Below, piece by piece: positions 12,162 through 24,490 of a stretch of 64,000 bases of DNA (the stretch's first letter is position 1; each line of letters starts with the position of its first letter). The DNA comes from Mermis nigrescens. Lineage: Eukaryota > Nematoda > Enoplea > Mermithida > Mermithidae. The position numbers were made by a program, and so were the translations under genes. Under the pieces are notes generated by a model, which was not told the DNA's origin, made no database searches, and saw only the letters and a program-made list of their open reading frames with translations. Where the stretch lies: assembly GCA_036768485.1 (NCBI GenBank), contig JAVLUZ010000154.1, positions 36,565,769 to 36,629,768 of the forward strand, in the 5' to 3' direction.

Positions 12162-15100
12162 CTAAAAATTTAACTATGAATTAAAAAATAAAAAGAAAAA
12201 TAAAAACTACACTGGCGTAATTTTGAACGTTTTATCGTCATATTGTACACATACATTAAAGTTAAGATTAGGGATCGACCGGAGGTCCATTTTTTCCTCC
12301 GGGCCATCGTCACTCCGGCTCTCAGCCGGAGGCCGAAGGCCGGAGGTGAACTTAGAATTTTCAGTGAACTAGAATTTTCACAAGCCGTAAATGTAATTCA
12401 TATGATGTAAAGTATATAGGTTTGTATAAATGCATTGCTCATGGATAAGTAAAAAATCATTAGAAGTGAATGTTTATTGTCTAGCCATGCATTTATATGT
12501 ACTAAAATATTGCGACCATATTAATTAAATTAGTTCTGTGATCTGTTGCTAGTCAAGCCACTTCCGAAAATTGATAAACGTGCGAAATGCAGATATATCA
12601 GTGAATCAGGTTGGTTTTCAACGCAAACTACATAACGTATGAAATTTATTATTCATTCCATAATGTACCTATTTAATCGAGCTATGCGAAAATCAAGAAG
12701 ACTAACATGCAATAACGTTCTACTAGTTCTCTCCTCACCTATTACACATGTTCTCAAATGACTGGTCTGGTAGCGGCGGTTGGGCAATCGAAAAAATCCC
12801 TTAATTAGCATATTTCTATTTTTAGCCCAATCTCACCGCTTTCTCGCTTGCCCTTATTGTCTAAATGCACTTATATATCTGAAAAGTATTCAAATAAACA
12901 TAGCATAAAGAGCTTAGCAATGTGTCTGTAAGTACTTATATCTACAATCTGTAATAGCTCAAAAAGTAAGTGAGCAGACTACGTCGCACCAAGTTTGTTA
13001 TTTTGTCACTCGAAAGAGATTTATATCCATTTGTGCGCTGAATTAACGCGGACTCGGCTCGCTTTGCAATCTGAAATATTCTCGTTCATTATTAAGCAAA
13101 ATATATGATATAATATTTCACCAATGGTGCATTCACAATGCCACATTAGTGTTCACATTCAGAGCTTCACTTATTAAACCTGTGTTTGTACAAATTCACA
13201 AAATAGGCAATCTGTGTGCTAAGCTTCAAAAGAAAAGAAGAGCGTTAAAGCATTGAATGATTCGGTTCAAAAGTGCTCCGGTCTACGGCCCCTTTTTTGA
13301 ACCTCAGGCCGCCGAAGGCCGGAGGACCAAAAAATGGCCGAGGAGCCGGAGGCCGAGCCGGAGCCCGGTCGATCCCTAGTTAAGATCCCTATAAATCGCA
13401 GCGAACGCCGTAATAACACATCGGTAAAAATAAATAATTCTTACAAAAATTATAAAAAGCAAGGACAACAGCAAAATAATGATAGTAAGCAATAATAACA
13501 TAGACGTCTAATGTGAGGGTCGGCATGGGAAGGGTGTGTGAAATCTCAGAAATCCAGACCAAATTCACGCTTTTGTGCGGTAGGCCTGCATTTCTTACGA
13601 GCATTTTCCGACCATTCAGACTGCATTTTATCGTTTTAACATTCAAAAAATACATAAATCGATTAATTTGGTGACAAATTTAAATTTTTTGGACCATTTA
13701 ACACAATTTCAAGCGCTTTCTAAGTAAACAGCAAAACGTTATTAATCAGGCGCGAAGCGCCAAAAATGCAGATATTATTACTGCTTTTGTCCTGAAAAAT
13801 GATGCAAAAAGATGTTCCGTAAGTTCAAAATCGCTACCTGCCTACCCCTATAGGAGGTAATACCCATACATGGGCAGCGATCGAAATCAGGAGGGTCTGG
13901 ATGGAGCGAAACTGGCAAACAAACGCTAAAAAATGTAAAAAAATCCAATTCTGGGAGTCTGCTGTAATCTGCGACGAGTATTTCGGATTTTCGGGGTTCT
14001 AAGCCCCAAACCCCCACGCTTAGACATGTAATGACTCGAAATTTTCAGTGGGGCTCTCTGGTCGCTTTTAGCGAGGAGAGGGGTAAAAGATCTCAAATTT
14101 TTAGCCAAAAGACGACCAAAAACGCCTGAAAACGGCCTTAAATTCGATTTTTCTCCAAAATCGGGAGAAGAGTGGGGTAGGGAAAATTTTTCTGGCTTTG
14201 GGGATAGGGGCACGACCGACCCCCTATATGACCATGTATGAATTATCGAATTTAGAGACTTCCATTAACTAAGGTATCGTATCTTTCATGGCGTAGATCA
14301 AAGTAAAGTGACCCAGTCTCCCCTAAAATGCGTCACCATCACTATATTAACTTACAAGCCACCCCACCAGGATATGCCACTCTTTTCTTGCCTGTTGACG
14401 TAAACTTGCTGATTTTCCAGTTTGCAACATTCCAATCCGTTGCAGCACCGTTCATAACCCAAATTGCACCTGAAATACACCAGGACCATTCAGAATATGG
14501 TTCAAAGATATAAAAGTTAAGTAAGATCTAACTTCGTCAGCAATATTGTTCGTTTATGCTTATTCTGATAAAGTTCTGAACAAAATTAGTTTCCGCATGC
14601 ACGTAAGTGCCTACCAGATATAATTCAGCAGATTTGAATCAAGCGATCATAGACAATGTATTGAGATATATGTTTAATTCAAAATTATACTTCCAGACAA
14701 AAACTAGTACAGCTCAATATAACAAATCACAAAAAAAGCAAAAGCTTACAAAGAGATAAGGACATGACAATTTTTTCAACGATTTTTGTCTTTCAGCGTA
14801 TATTAGGCAAAACAGCTGAGCAAAAGAACAAACAAGCTTAGATAGACTAGCCTTATTTAAGACTTTGTCAAATAGATTAGTGACCAATGCAAGTAATACT
14901 TATGACCAGAATTTCATAAAAATAAGAAATTTTTATAGTTTTACAAATGTAATCAAGAGAAATAAGCAAATATGTACTTTTCACAGCGATTAGGTCCAAG
15001 TAATAATACGCATGATTTTTACATGCTACAGTTAAAGTCAGAGAATTAGGAGGCTACCACCACGACTCGTTGTTTACTCTTTTGATTTAACTTCAATCGA

Positions 15101-17221
15101 TTTTTAATAATCCCTCTTGACTTATGCCTGTTTTCTAACTTAAGGTTGAGTCGAAAACTAAAAAATCAATTTTAATAGAAATTTAGTTTAAAATGTGGTT
15201 TTAGCAATAAGATACAAAATTAATTATAAATGGAAATTCGGAATAGACAAAGGACTGCAAAAAGCGATTTGCAATGCAAGCGATCATAGCTATTACAGTG
15301 AAAAGATGACACAATAAAATGTGGAAAAGGCTGAAACAGCGACAAAGTACTTATGATGAAATAACACTAATATTGCTTACTCAAACACGATTTCTTTGAC
15401 CTTTGTTGTGTTATCAACATAAATATTGTTAAGTTGAGTAGTATCATTCGCTGGAATTTCGTATACACATTTTATTTTACCATGTGGAGTCTAAAATTAT
15501 AAACAAAACTATAGCTCGTTTGCAAATTCTTGAAAACCAAAATTAATTATTTATCGTTAACGAAGGAAGAACGCTTCAGATTATTTTGCCCGCTTGAAAA
15601 CTAATAAAACACCACGTAAGAAGGCTGCAAAAATTTATGTCTCATATATCGCACACAGGGTCGTATATTTAGATGGGACGGTATACATGTAACAGGATAA
15701 TGGAGGTCCCCAACCAAACTTAGCCGTTCCCCATCCCCCAAAGCCAGAAAATTTTGACCTTCTCCCCGATTTAAAGGAAGATATTTTCTTGGTCGTTTTT
15801 GGCTGAAAATTGGAGGCCATTTACCCCCCCCATTTGAAATTTTGAGCCATTACATGTAAGTAAGACAGTGAGAGCGGCCGTCCCTTAGTCGTCAACACAC
15901 GTGGGCGTAGAGGGGAGTTTGAAGGGTTATATTCCCAGAATCCCGCAGACCCCGAAAAATTGATAAAGCTCCAGAATTAAGTTTTTGGAATGTTTTGGGA
16001 TTTTAGCCGATTTTTACTCCCCTCCTAATTTAGCTGCTACCCAAGTACGGTCGTCGCGGAGATTTCAATGCATTATTCGAGCTTGGATACAAAGATGGCC
16101 GTTGGACGCCCTCATTTAAGATTTTATTCCGAGAGGGAATAGGTCAGCCGGTCTGGGGAGGGTCAAATGGTGAGATTTTTGGGGAAGAATAACGGAAAAC
16201 CTGGTATAGATGTTAAAAGAGTATAAAAACACTATGCAAATCTACCGGTTCTAATAAATGTCAAGCGCCTTTGAAGGAACTTTTTGATTTTCATTCGTTT
16301 TTAGTCTTCATTTTGACTCATTTTCTCAAAAAATTTTCCAGAATTCTATTATGGGGGTTCTAGATCCTCACGTGCATGTCTGGAAGGAACCATACATAGG
16401 CAGTAACCAAATTCCAGCGGGGTCCGATGGGGCTAAATCGTTAATGCCGAAAATTGAACTCTGGAGGACTACCGGATTTTAAGGGGCTTTTCGAATTCAA
16501 CAGTAATTCCAAACCTCCAGACCTTTGACGCTCGTGCTTAGGGGAGACGCAAAATTTTTAAGTACAATATTTTGGGAACCGTTAAAAGATGGACAAACAT
16601 AATTGCATTTGATAACGTTTCTCAACAAGCTCAACGTAATCACGAAGCAAAAAATCCAGAAAAAATTTATTGTAATTTGAAGGTTCGATATACATATATA
16701 GAAAATCTATCGCTCTAATATATTCTAAATCTAACGAAGGGTAATACACCCTTGTTCCTTACGTGCATGGACACATCCAAAACGCAGACGCAAATTATTT
16801 GCTCAATCAGACGTACATTATGCGGACGTGAAAAATAGCATGGGTAAAATAATATGTTTTGACATTATTAAAGTAGGTATGCAGAACCATATTTTGTATT
16901 CTTACGCTGCATAAAAGACAATAAATGATTTTGCTTAATTAAGTTATAACAAATCTATTATTTCTTTAATCAGCCAACGTTTAGGATTCGTGAGATGGAT
17001 CTTGGAACGAAAGATCACCATTTATTAAAAAATCATTAACATCTATAACAGTTTCAATATTTTTCAATTCCGTCCGGTAAAATAGAGTAATTATTGAGAA
17101 AACGATGTTGTTACTGCTTAACTTTTGTGCAATGCACGTCGCCACGCCCGATCTATCAGTCTGATATGGAATGTTGACTTACCGGATTTCATACTTTTTA
17201 CAGTGCTTTCAATAACGTTTG

Positions 17222-17275
<54 letters not shown>

Positions 17276-19674
17276 TTGATAATAATAATAATAATAAATA
17301 ATAATAATAATAATAATAGTAATAATAACATAAATATTAATAATAATATTAAATATTTGATAACGCCTGATTCAATTCGGCAATAATTGGATAAGTAAAT
17401 CATGTAAGAAGAGGAATCCTGAAATATATTCTTTTTCGTGCTTAAAGAGAGGACCTCCACCCACGGCTTTTTTGTATTCGGCAAAGATTTTCCCGATGTA
17501 CAAAGACTTTTCAGGACCGTCTTTGTACATGTACAAAGATTTTTCGGGAAGATAAAATCTGTAAAAAGGTGTAAAATTTCCGAAAATTCTCTGTGCAAGC
17601 GCCGAAATGAGTAATTGTCTGTCCTATATATCTTTAAAATGGTAGAATTCAAATTTAGAATGGAAAAATGTCATATGTTTCGGCGCTTGGCGCAATCTTG
17701 AGACAATTTTTAGTAATTTTTGGCGTCAGAAACCCAGAAATCAGCTAAAATATACTACCAAAGGTCGAAAAACCCTGTTTTCCCTTTTCCCACACAAAAA
17801 TCGCTACTGTACCATATTATAGTACACAAAAGTATGCATGTACAAAATGTACAAAGACTTTTGGGGACCATATTTGTACATGAACAAACGGACCTTGTAC
17901 AAAAAGACACGGTCTCCACCTGTTTGTTTTTCGCATTGTATGAAAAATTACTTGGGATGGATAATTTTGGTGTCCGTAATAATAGTAGTTGCCGTTAGGC
18001 CCTTGATATCGACCACTTGATGCTAAATGGCTAACTAAAAGGGCTGTACCTGCACCAGCTAAAGCGCCACCCACCAGTCCAGCTGCAATCCCTCTTGATG
18101 TAGGACTACTAAGGAACCTAAAGAGAAAAGCCTTTATAACTAGAAAAGGCTGACAACGTAAAACATCCGCCCAGCTTGTTATTGCTGCAATCCGACCCTT
18201 CGAAATGAAAATTTTCATTCACTACAAGTTTTCCAATGCTTCGTGCCGGATTTGTTCTTTATCTATAATGCTGAGCTTTTAATAATTTTCAATTACAAGT
18301 AGCAAGGTAATCTTGTCATTAAATTTTTATGTTTATCTTTGCAGTGCCACAAAATTAATTTTCAAAGGTAAAATGTTGATATTTTCAGTAGCCGAATTAC
18401 AGCAAAATATCGAGTTAACACTCTACAGCAGCGTTTTTTAGCACAAACGACTCCCATTAGTACTTATGTGGTGACATGCTAATGAAAATTTTTATTAACA
18501 CGACATTGATTACATTAGCACACTAGTTTGATTTGATAATTTGATAGATCTGTGATAATAATGGAAGTGTTGAATGAAGTCATACAAGTAAGAGGGAGAT
18601 GGACGATCCCCACCCGAAGTTGGTCGTCCCCCATCCCTGAGTCAGAAAATTTTAGATCCACCTCCGATTTTTGGAAAAAATTTCGTTTTTGATTATTCAG
18701 GTGCTTTTTTATTATTTTTAGCCGGAAATTGGGTTCGTTTACCCTCTCCCCATGAAAATGGCCGGGGCGGGGACCCCTCCACCCTAATTTCGAGCCGCTA
18801 CATGTGTGGTTGAATGAAGCTGTCCTTTTGTATCGAACGGCAATACCTTCTACGAGTTCAATGCACCTAAGTTCGGATGATGTTCAAGACGAAATAAATT
18901 TTTCGACAGCATTATACATTCCCAGCATAAGAATTCTAAGGTAGAGGGTGAAACTTAAAAATTTATCTAAAGTGCCTTTTTGAAGCCAAAAACAATAGAT
19001 ATGCGTCAAAAGCATCGTTTATTGGCGTTTCTGACAATATTCTTTCATCCTAGACGATAAAAATACAAGAAATTTTCCTAGAATAATTCAGTAAAATTCA
19101 ACAAAAGATAGTCAAGAATGGCCTATCTGGCGCGAAGCGTCGTAAAAGTACGCACTTTTGAACTAAAAGACCGCTAAAAACGCTTCCTGCGATTTTGGAC
19201 AATCGAACCGTAAAAAATTCTGTTGGGTTGAAAATTTTCAAGCGGAGGTGACAAACTTTTTGCGGGAGAGGAACGGGATTAAAAAACCCAACATCATTTA
19301 TGAAAGGCACGAACATCCGCATGATCTCAATTTTCTTTCTTACATAGCTTACAAAAATAAATCGTCATTAATTCTAGGTTCCACGCGTCGAGCTTACATA
19401 AAAATTTTCAATCAATTTACCCGCTCTTTCCGCCACCGGTGCCGGCGAATGTTCCACCAGTTCCGCCCATCGGCCTTCCTCCAGACCATCCTCCACCCGC
19501 AGGCGGTCTAGCGCCTCCTGAGCCCCAGGTTCCACCCGCCGGCGCAGGCCTTGCGCCTCCCGAAGACAAGCCTCCTCCGCCGCCCCTCGAACCCGTCCCA
19601 CTACTGCCTCCACGTTTTGGTATTGCGATGCCAAAATGCAAAGCTAGCAATGCGTACAAAGTCAGTATTCGCAT
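11828..19674 (-). CDS. CX-module single-pass membrane protein, complete five-exon gene
   Basis: Exons in transcript order are 19421-19674, 17952-18117, 15381-15490, 14356-14469 and 11828-12161. All junctions are GT-AG and in phase, and the lengths sum to 978 nt (325 residues plus stop). Domains in order: an N-terminal signal peptide (MRILTLYALLALHFGIAIP); a Gly-rich stretch to about residue 85; a small-residue hydrophobic stretch (GIAAGLVGGALAGAGTALL, about 94-113) and a Tyr cluster (GNYYYYGHQ); a six-cysteine module with Cys148, 178, 185, 186, 191 and 192 in the pattern C-x2-E-I..C-x6-CC-x4-CC; a membrane span at about 209-233 with two Cys; and a Pro/Tyr/Gln/Ser-rich tail with a PPGY motif. 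The Cys pattern is that of the CX module (Pfam CX), known mostly from nematode membrane proteins and without known function. The N-terminal half should be extracellular and the tail cytoplasmic, where PPGY could bind WW domains (inference). Intron 4 carries an intact hAT-like element. Confidence 0.9.
12269..13378. mobile_element. hAT-like element, 1110 bp, with perfect 8-bp target duplication, in a CX-gene intron
   Basis: The termini are TAGGGATCGACCGGAGGTCC and, reverse-complemented from the right end, TAGGGATCGACCGGGCTCC. GTTAAGAT flanks both sides (12261-12268 and 13379-13386). Both ends have GC-rich subterminal CCGGAGGCCG repeats. No transposase ORF is visible, so it is non-autonomous. 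Confidence 0.88.
13860..14240. repeat. Diverged short-TIR relative followed by a family-C repeat
   Basis: About 13868-14030 resembles the short-TIR elements (CATACATGGGCAGCGATC at the left, CCCCACGCTTAGACATG at the right). About 14025-14240 belongs to a separate dispersed repeat, family C, seen again near 15670-15855, 18585-18805, 49170-49300 and 55745-55950. Its recurring words include TTTTCTGGCTTTGGGG and GACCAAAAACGCC. Both lie inside intron 4 of the CX gene. Confidence 0.5.
14356..14469 (-). CDS. CX-module gene, exon 4: second half of the CX module
   Basis: The acceptor GGTGTATTTCAG precedes 14469 and the donor TT|GTAAGTT follows 14356. It encodes C-N-L-G-Y-E-R-CC-N-G-L-E-CC, then a polar segment and ISWWGG leading into the membrane span. 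Phase is 2 in and 2 out. Confidence 0.9.
15381..15490 (-). CDS. CX-module gene, exon 3: first half of the CX module
   Basis: The acceptor TATAATTTTAG precedes 15490 and the donor GA|GTAAGCA follows 15381. It encodes TPHGKIKCVYEIP and KVKEIVF, giving the first module cysteine (Cys148) and the hydrophobic strand before the CC motif. Confidence 0.9.
15670..17200. other. Intron 2 of the CX gene: repeat remnants
   Basis: This holds a family-C copy (about 15670-15855), a fragment near 15900-16045 with short-TIR-like ends (CACGTGGGCGTAGAGGGG), a further diverged short-TIR copy (about 16388-16550), and unassigned AT-rich sequence to 17200. No exon is supported. Confidence 0.5.
17221..17355. repeat. 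TAA/AAT trinucleotide microsatellite
   Basis: About 130 bp of near-continuous AAT repeats, with a few interruptions (TTGAT, AAATAAT, AGTAAT, ACAT). It lies in the intron between CX exons 2 and 3 and yields an artefactual poly-Ile reading frame on the minus strand. Confidence 0.95.
17462..17912. mobile_element. TIR element of the TGTACAAAG family, next to CX exon 2
   Basis: Inner arms rich in CTTTGTACATGTACAAAG flank a core with GGCGCTTGGCGC-like words and GTACCATATTATAGTACAC. The flanks are CCTCCACC (17454-17461) and TCTCCACC (17913-17920), an 8-bp duplication with one mismatch. Its right end is 39 bases from the donor of CX exon 2. Other copies lie at 38101, 45441 and 60538. Confidence 0.8.
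17952..18117 (-). CDS. CX-module gene, exon 2: hydrophobic glycine/alanine segment
   Basis: The acceptor TTTTCTCTTTAG precedes 18117 and the donor CAA|GTAATT follows 17952. It encodes FLSSPTSRGIAAGLVGGALA, then GAGTALLVSHLASSGRYQ and a Tyr-rich end. The hydrophobic run could be a second membrane-interacting segment. Confidence 0.88.
18429..18545. mobile_element. Truncated end of the CAGCGTTTTTTAGCAC hAT-like element
   Basis: CAGCGTTTTTTAGCAC and the iterated CATTAG/TTAGCACA words match the left part of the element at 50568-51696. Only this end is present. Confidence 0.6.
18585..18805. repeat. Family-C dispersed repeat
   Basis: Recurring words (GGTCGTCCCCCATCCC, AGTCAGAAAATTTTAG, GCCGGAAATTGGG, TTTCGAGCCGCTACATGTG) mark this unit. 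It ends in a TACATGT-type palindrome as do its relatives. It lies in intron 1 of the CX gene. Confidence 0.55.
19421..19674 (-). CDS. CX-module gene, exon 1: signal peptide and Gly-rich region
   Basis: The ATG at 19674 opens a classic signal sequence (MRILTLYALLALHFGIA) followed by GGSSGTGSRGGGGG-type low complexity. The donor GG|GTAAAT follows 19421. The antisense strand gives a long Pro-rich frame that is only a shadow of the Gly codons. Confidence 0.85.
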
Positions 19675-21726
19675 TGTTGGACGTCGGATATTTGATTTAA
19701 AAGGCGATGGCGGTTAAAATGAAAAGCTGTGATTATCGTCTGATAGGCTCGCGAGTTAATTTAATACGTACTTCTGCAGGTAAGAAGATAAATGTCAACA
19801 AAGTATCTTATCAATCGATGAAAAAACCAGCTTTTACCACGTGATTTGTTTAAGAATCAAAGTTAAACGCTTACATAATGGAAATTCTGAGAATTAAGTC
19901 AGCCATATTACATTTTTAGGAATGATGTTATGGCTTCGATTCGTAGGAGCTGGGTAAGAACGAAAAACTAATTTTCGACCTATTGACAATGTAATTTCTT
20001 CATCGAATGCGGGACGCGAACAAAAATTATACAAATAAATAATCTGATAAAGTTGAAAGATAAATCATCGGAAGAAATCGGAAATTCATTAAGGATCATT
20101 TAGAGTCAAAAGTTGATAAAATGCGATCGTCGCCCGGCTCGGCAGCACAGGTGCGCAGGATGGTCGGTCAGGAGGACAGTCTTAGATACAACATAGGCAC
20201 CAGAAAATTTTAGAATCATTTTTTGGCTTAAATGAAACTATGCAAAGCCTTATTTGCATTTGTAGGTCTATAGAAACGACAAGGAAACGAAAAGGCTAAA
20301 AATTAAGTGACTAAAAAGGACTGAGAAGAATATAAAAAATTGAAAAACATTGTTGAAATGGCGGTAAAAAATGCTGATGGGTTTGCGATTAAGAGATAGT
20401 TTACGTATAACAGAGTGAATAATACCTTCATTGATGCGTGCAGTTTTGTTACCAGCTCAATCAATAATTTTTTTAGCTCTAGAATTAAAAAAGAAATTTC
20501 ATTGTGCTTTTCAATCTACTTCTGCTTCGAACCAGTGATTGGAACGAGGCCTCGGTCTCGGCAAGGCTCGGCGTCTTTTGGAGCCTGGGCGCCGAGGGTA
20601 AAGCTAAAAAGTGCCGTGGCGCCGAGGGGTGAAACAAAATTTTGGCGAATTTAATTTATTGCAATGAATTAATCTGTTAGTTGTTTACCAGACCTCCGAA
20701 GTATCCAGGATAAAAATAAATTGTTTAGTGCTATTAATTTGTCCGAGTTGCTATACCTTTCGATGTTTGTATGACATTTTGTCATGTAAAAAGGTTTGCG
20801 AGTAACAAAATTGCACTAACACGAATTAAACCAGTTATTGTAGTCGTTTTTTATCTTGTAATTTTACAGACTTCATCCCATTTCTTTTTCCACGTTATTT
20901 TCCGACAGATGAAGTTTTCTGCACTGCTCAGCTTATGTTCGGAAAGCTTTCCTGCTTTGCTTGTCTCCGGATATGTGCTACATTGAGCGCAAAAGGATAA
21001 AAATGTCAAAGATTTTTGGCGCTTTGCACGACATGTAATTACTGCAATGCTTATCTTCAGAAAGTTGTAAAATTTAGCATAAAATGATACCAATATCAAA
21101 CGCTTTTTTAGGCGCTTCGCGCCAGACATAATTACTACATTGCGTTTATTCAAAAAAGTGCAAAAATTAGCTTGAAATAATAAAAAAATCGATCGAACAT
21201 TTTTGGCGCTCTGCGCCAGCTAAAATTCATGTATTGTTTATCTTAAAGGGAGGCTACAAAATTTAAGTTAAAAAATTTCTGCAGCAATTTTACTTGCCTT
21301 TGATCATGCTTTTTCTTTGCATTTCCTGTCAGAAATCAGCTTAAACGCTATTTAATGACATGTTGATAAACTACCTAAGTAGTTATTTCTATATATCTTG
21401 AAACGTTTAGTTAAATTTCTGAAAAGGAAATGATTCTAGAGACGATGAAACAAGAAAAATCATACTGCACGTAAATTTTTGAGGCTAACCGCGATACTTT
21501 TGGAAGAATCCTGAATGCAGTCTCGTGTCTAAATATCCTAAATCCGACAAATCAGGAGCAGAAATGCACGTGTGTTTGGGGTCTAGACCTTCTACAATGG
21601 AAAAATGGGAAATTTTCTCGGAAAAACGAGGTGAAATGAAGGCAAAAAAGAGATGAAAATTGAAAATTCTCGTCAAAAATGTTTTAAATTGACCAGAAAC
21701 TGTGTAATAACGTAAACGCTATTATA

Positions 21727-22122
21727 GGGGAAAAGGTAAAATCCGGAACCGGACTCAGGACAAATGGGTAAAATCCGGACAATCAATCAAGACAATGACA
21801 AAATCAGGACAATGTATTAGATATGTAGGGTCGGACTGGCCGGGACGGGACAAATTGGGTAAAATCCGGACAATGACAAAATCAATACAATGGGAGTGGG
21901 GTAGTTCCAGAACTAGGCGAGGGTGCCCAAAAGGGGGCCTGATGGGGGTTCACAACCACCACCAAGGTCCATGAGCGCCACCGGGGTTCACAAGCGCCAC
22001 TAGGTTCACAACCGCCACCAAGGTCCATGACCGCCACCAAGGACCCAATTGTCCTGAGTCCGGTTCCGTTTCCGGATTTTACCCATTAGTCCCGAGTACG
22101 GTTCCGGATTTAACTCACACCC
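21727..22122. mobile_element. Non-autonomous element with CTATTATA 8-bp target duplication
   Basis: CTATTATA occurs at 21719-21726 and 22123-22130. The ends are inverted (AATCCGGAACCGGACTCAGG at the left against CCTGAGTCCGGTTCC and GGTTCCGGATTTAACTC at the right). The inside is made of short direct repeats of AAATCCGGACAATGACAAAA and GCGCCACC/CCGCCACCAAGG. Confidence 0.75.
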
Positions 22123-22569
22123 CTATTATAGTCCTCATACCAGTTTTTGAGGTTTCTTTGGCAAAAGAATCGGATCTAGTATACAATTTACTCGCCACCG
22201 TTTTTTAGCCGATTCAAATAAGCTACAGTGACCAAACTTTACACAAAAATTATCAAGCACGTTCTAACTCGCATCAATAAAAATAGTGATCTACAGTGTT
22301 GGTCACCATAGCTGGGCAAGCCTTAAAGTCTTGACTGGTACCGGAGCCCAATTTTTTAGTTGGTTGCCTAAGCCAGAAAAGTGGTTGCTACATAACTCCT
22401 GCGTGTAAAAATTTATGCATCAAACTTTTAACGTGGCAGTCTTGCTTCCACGCAAAGTCCATTCATAATTTCACACGAAGTCGCACTATTGCTCGCGACA
22501 TAATCTTCTAATTAAAAATGGTGTGTCAAAATTAGTATGGTGTGAAAAATAGGGCGAGCGATAATTTGC

Positions 22570-24490
22570 ATTAAATTATGTTTAAAATTATTTTGGTAAC
22601 AATTGACGTGTAGTCCTGAAGCGACATTCACCGCCTTTAATATGCTTATTTTTTATGCACTTTATTGTGTAAAAATAAAACTTTTACAGAGTTCCTCATT
22701 TTCATTTCGTAAAATAGTACGTTTTCATTTCAAATATAAATCCTGCTTGAATTGCACGAAAATTTTCAAGATTCAGCGCAAGCTGAACATCAATAGCAAG
22801 TAATAAGATTGAATCGATTCGGCGCGAAGTGACGGAAAATGTTGACATTTTACCTTTCTGAAACGCAATTTCGCATCACAAAAATTGTCCGAATTCAGCG
22901 CGGCCTAAACATCAACAACAATTAAGAAATTTAAATTAATTCGGCGCGAAGCGCCGGAAAAGTTGGAAATTTAACCTTTGTGAAACGCGATTTAGCATTA
23001 CAAAATTGTTGAAATTCGGCGCGAAGCGCCGGAAAATTGTGAGATTTCACTTTTTTTAAACGCAATTTTGCATTACAAAAATTGTCAAAATTCTGCGCCA
23101 CCTAACGTCAATAACAAGTAATAAGACTGAATCAATTCAGTGCGAAGCGCCAGAAAATTTTGACATTTTACCTTTCTGAAACGCAATTTCACATCACAAA
23201 AATTGTCCGAATTCGGCACGGCCTAAACATCAACATCAATTAAAAAAATTGTCCAAATTTGAGATTCCACCTTTTTGAAACGCAATTTTGCATTACAAAA
23301 ATTGTTAAAATTCTGCGTAACCTAAACATCAATAATAAGTAATAAGATTAAATCAATTCGGCGCGAAGCGCCGGAAAATTTTAACATTTTACCTTTCTGA
23401 AACGCAATTTCGCGTCGCAAAAATTGTCCGAATTCGGCGCGGCCTAAACATCAACAATTAGGAAAATTAAATCAATTCGGCGCGAAGCGCCAGAAAATTT
23501 TGAAATTTAACTTTTGTGAAAGGCGATTTAGCATCACAAAGATTGTCCAAATTCGAAGGAAAATTTTGAGATTTCACCTTTTTAAAACGCGATTTCGCAC
23601 AAAAATTGTCAAAATTCTGCGCAACCTAAATATCAATAACGAGTAATAAGATTAAATCAATTCGGCGCGAAGCGCCGGAAAATTTTAACATTTTACCTTT
23701 TCTGAAACGCAATTTCGCGTCACAAAAATTGTCCGAATTCGGTGCGGCCTAAACATAAACAACAATTTAAAAAAATTGTCCAAATTTGAAATTCCACCTA
23801 TTTAAAACGCAATTTTGCATTACAAAAATTGTTAAAATTCTGCGCAACCTAAACATCAATAACAAGTAATAAGATTAAATCAATTCGGCGCGAAGCGCCG
23901 GAAAATTTTAGCATTTAACCTTTCTGAAACGCTATTTCGCGTCACAAAAATTGTCCGAATTCGGCGCGGCCTAAACATCAACAATTAGGAAAATTAAACC
24001 AATTCGGCGCGGCGCGAAGCGCCAGAAAATTTTGAAATTTAACTTTTGTGAAAGGCGATTTAGCATCACAAAGATTGACCAAATTCGAAGGAAAATTTTG
24101 AGATTTCACCTTTTTAAAACGCGATTTCGCACAAAAATTGTCAAAATTCTGCGCTACCTAAATATCAATAACGAGTAATAAGATTAAATCAATTCGGCGC
24201 GAAGCACCGGAAAATTTTAACATTTTACCTTTCTGAAACGCAATTTCGCGTCACAAAAGTTGTCCGAATTCGGCGCGACCTAAACATCAACAACAATTAA
24301 GAAAATTAAATCAATTCGGCGCGAAGCACCGAAAATTTTGAAATTTAAACTTTGTGAAACGCGATTTAGCATCACAAAGATTGTCGAAATTCGGCGGAAA
24401 ATTTTGAGATTTCACCTATTTAAACCGCAATTTTGCATTACAAAAATTGTCAAAATTCAGCGCGGCCTAAACATCAATGACAAGTAATGT
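22570..24490. repeat. Satellite-like array built around the GGCGCGAAGCGCC palindrome
   Basis: About 1.9 kb of related units of roughly 75-110 bp alternate two or three subtypes. Recurring words include AATCAATTCGGCGCGAAGCG, TTACCTTTCTGAAACGCAAT, ACAAAAATTGTC and CCTAAACATCAA. A higher-order period of about 220-310 bp is visible from the spacing of AATAAGATTAAATCAATTCG. Many palindromes have drifted (GAAGCACC, GAAGTGAC). Confidence 0.9.

Noticed and set aside
13389..13655. Minus-strand ORF with a hydrophobic end in the last CX intron
   Set aside because: The verified exon 4 to exon 5 junction leaves no room for it in phase, and it overlaps the right edge of the hAT-like element.
17209..17652. 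147-residue minus-strand frame with a long poly-Ile end
   Set aside because: It is the translation of the TAA microsatellite plus a TGTACAAAG-family transposon; no coding signal.
19439..19717. Pro-rich plus-strand ORF
   Set aside because: Antisense shadow of the Gly-rich first exon of the CX-module gene.
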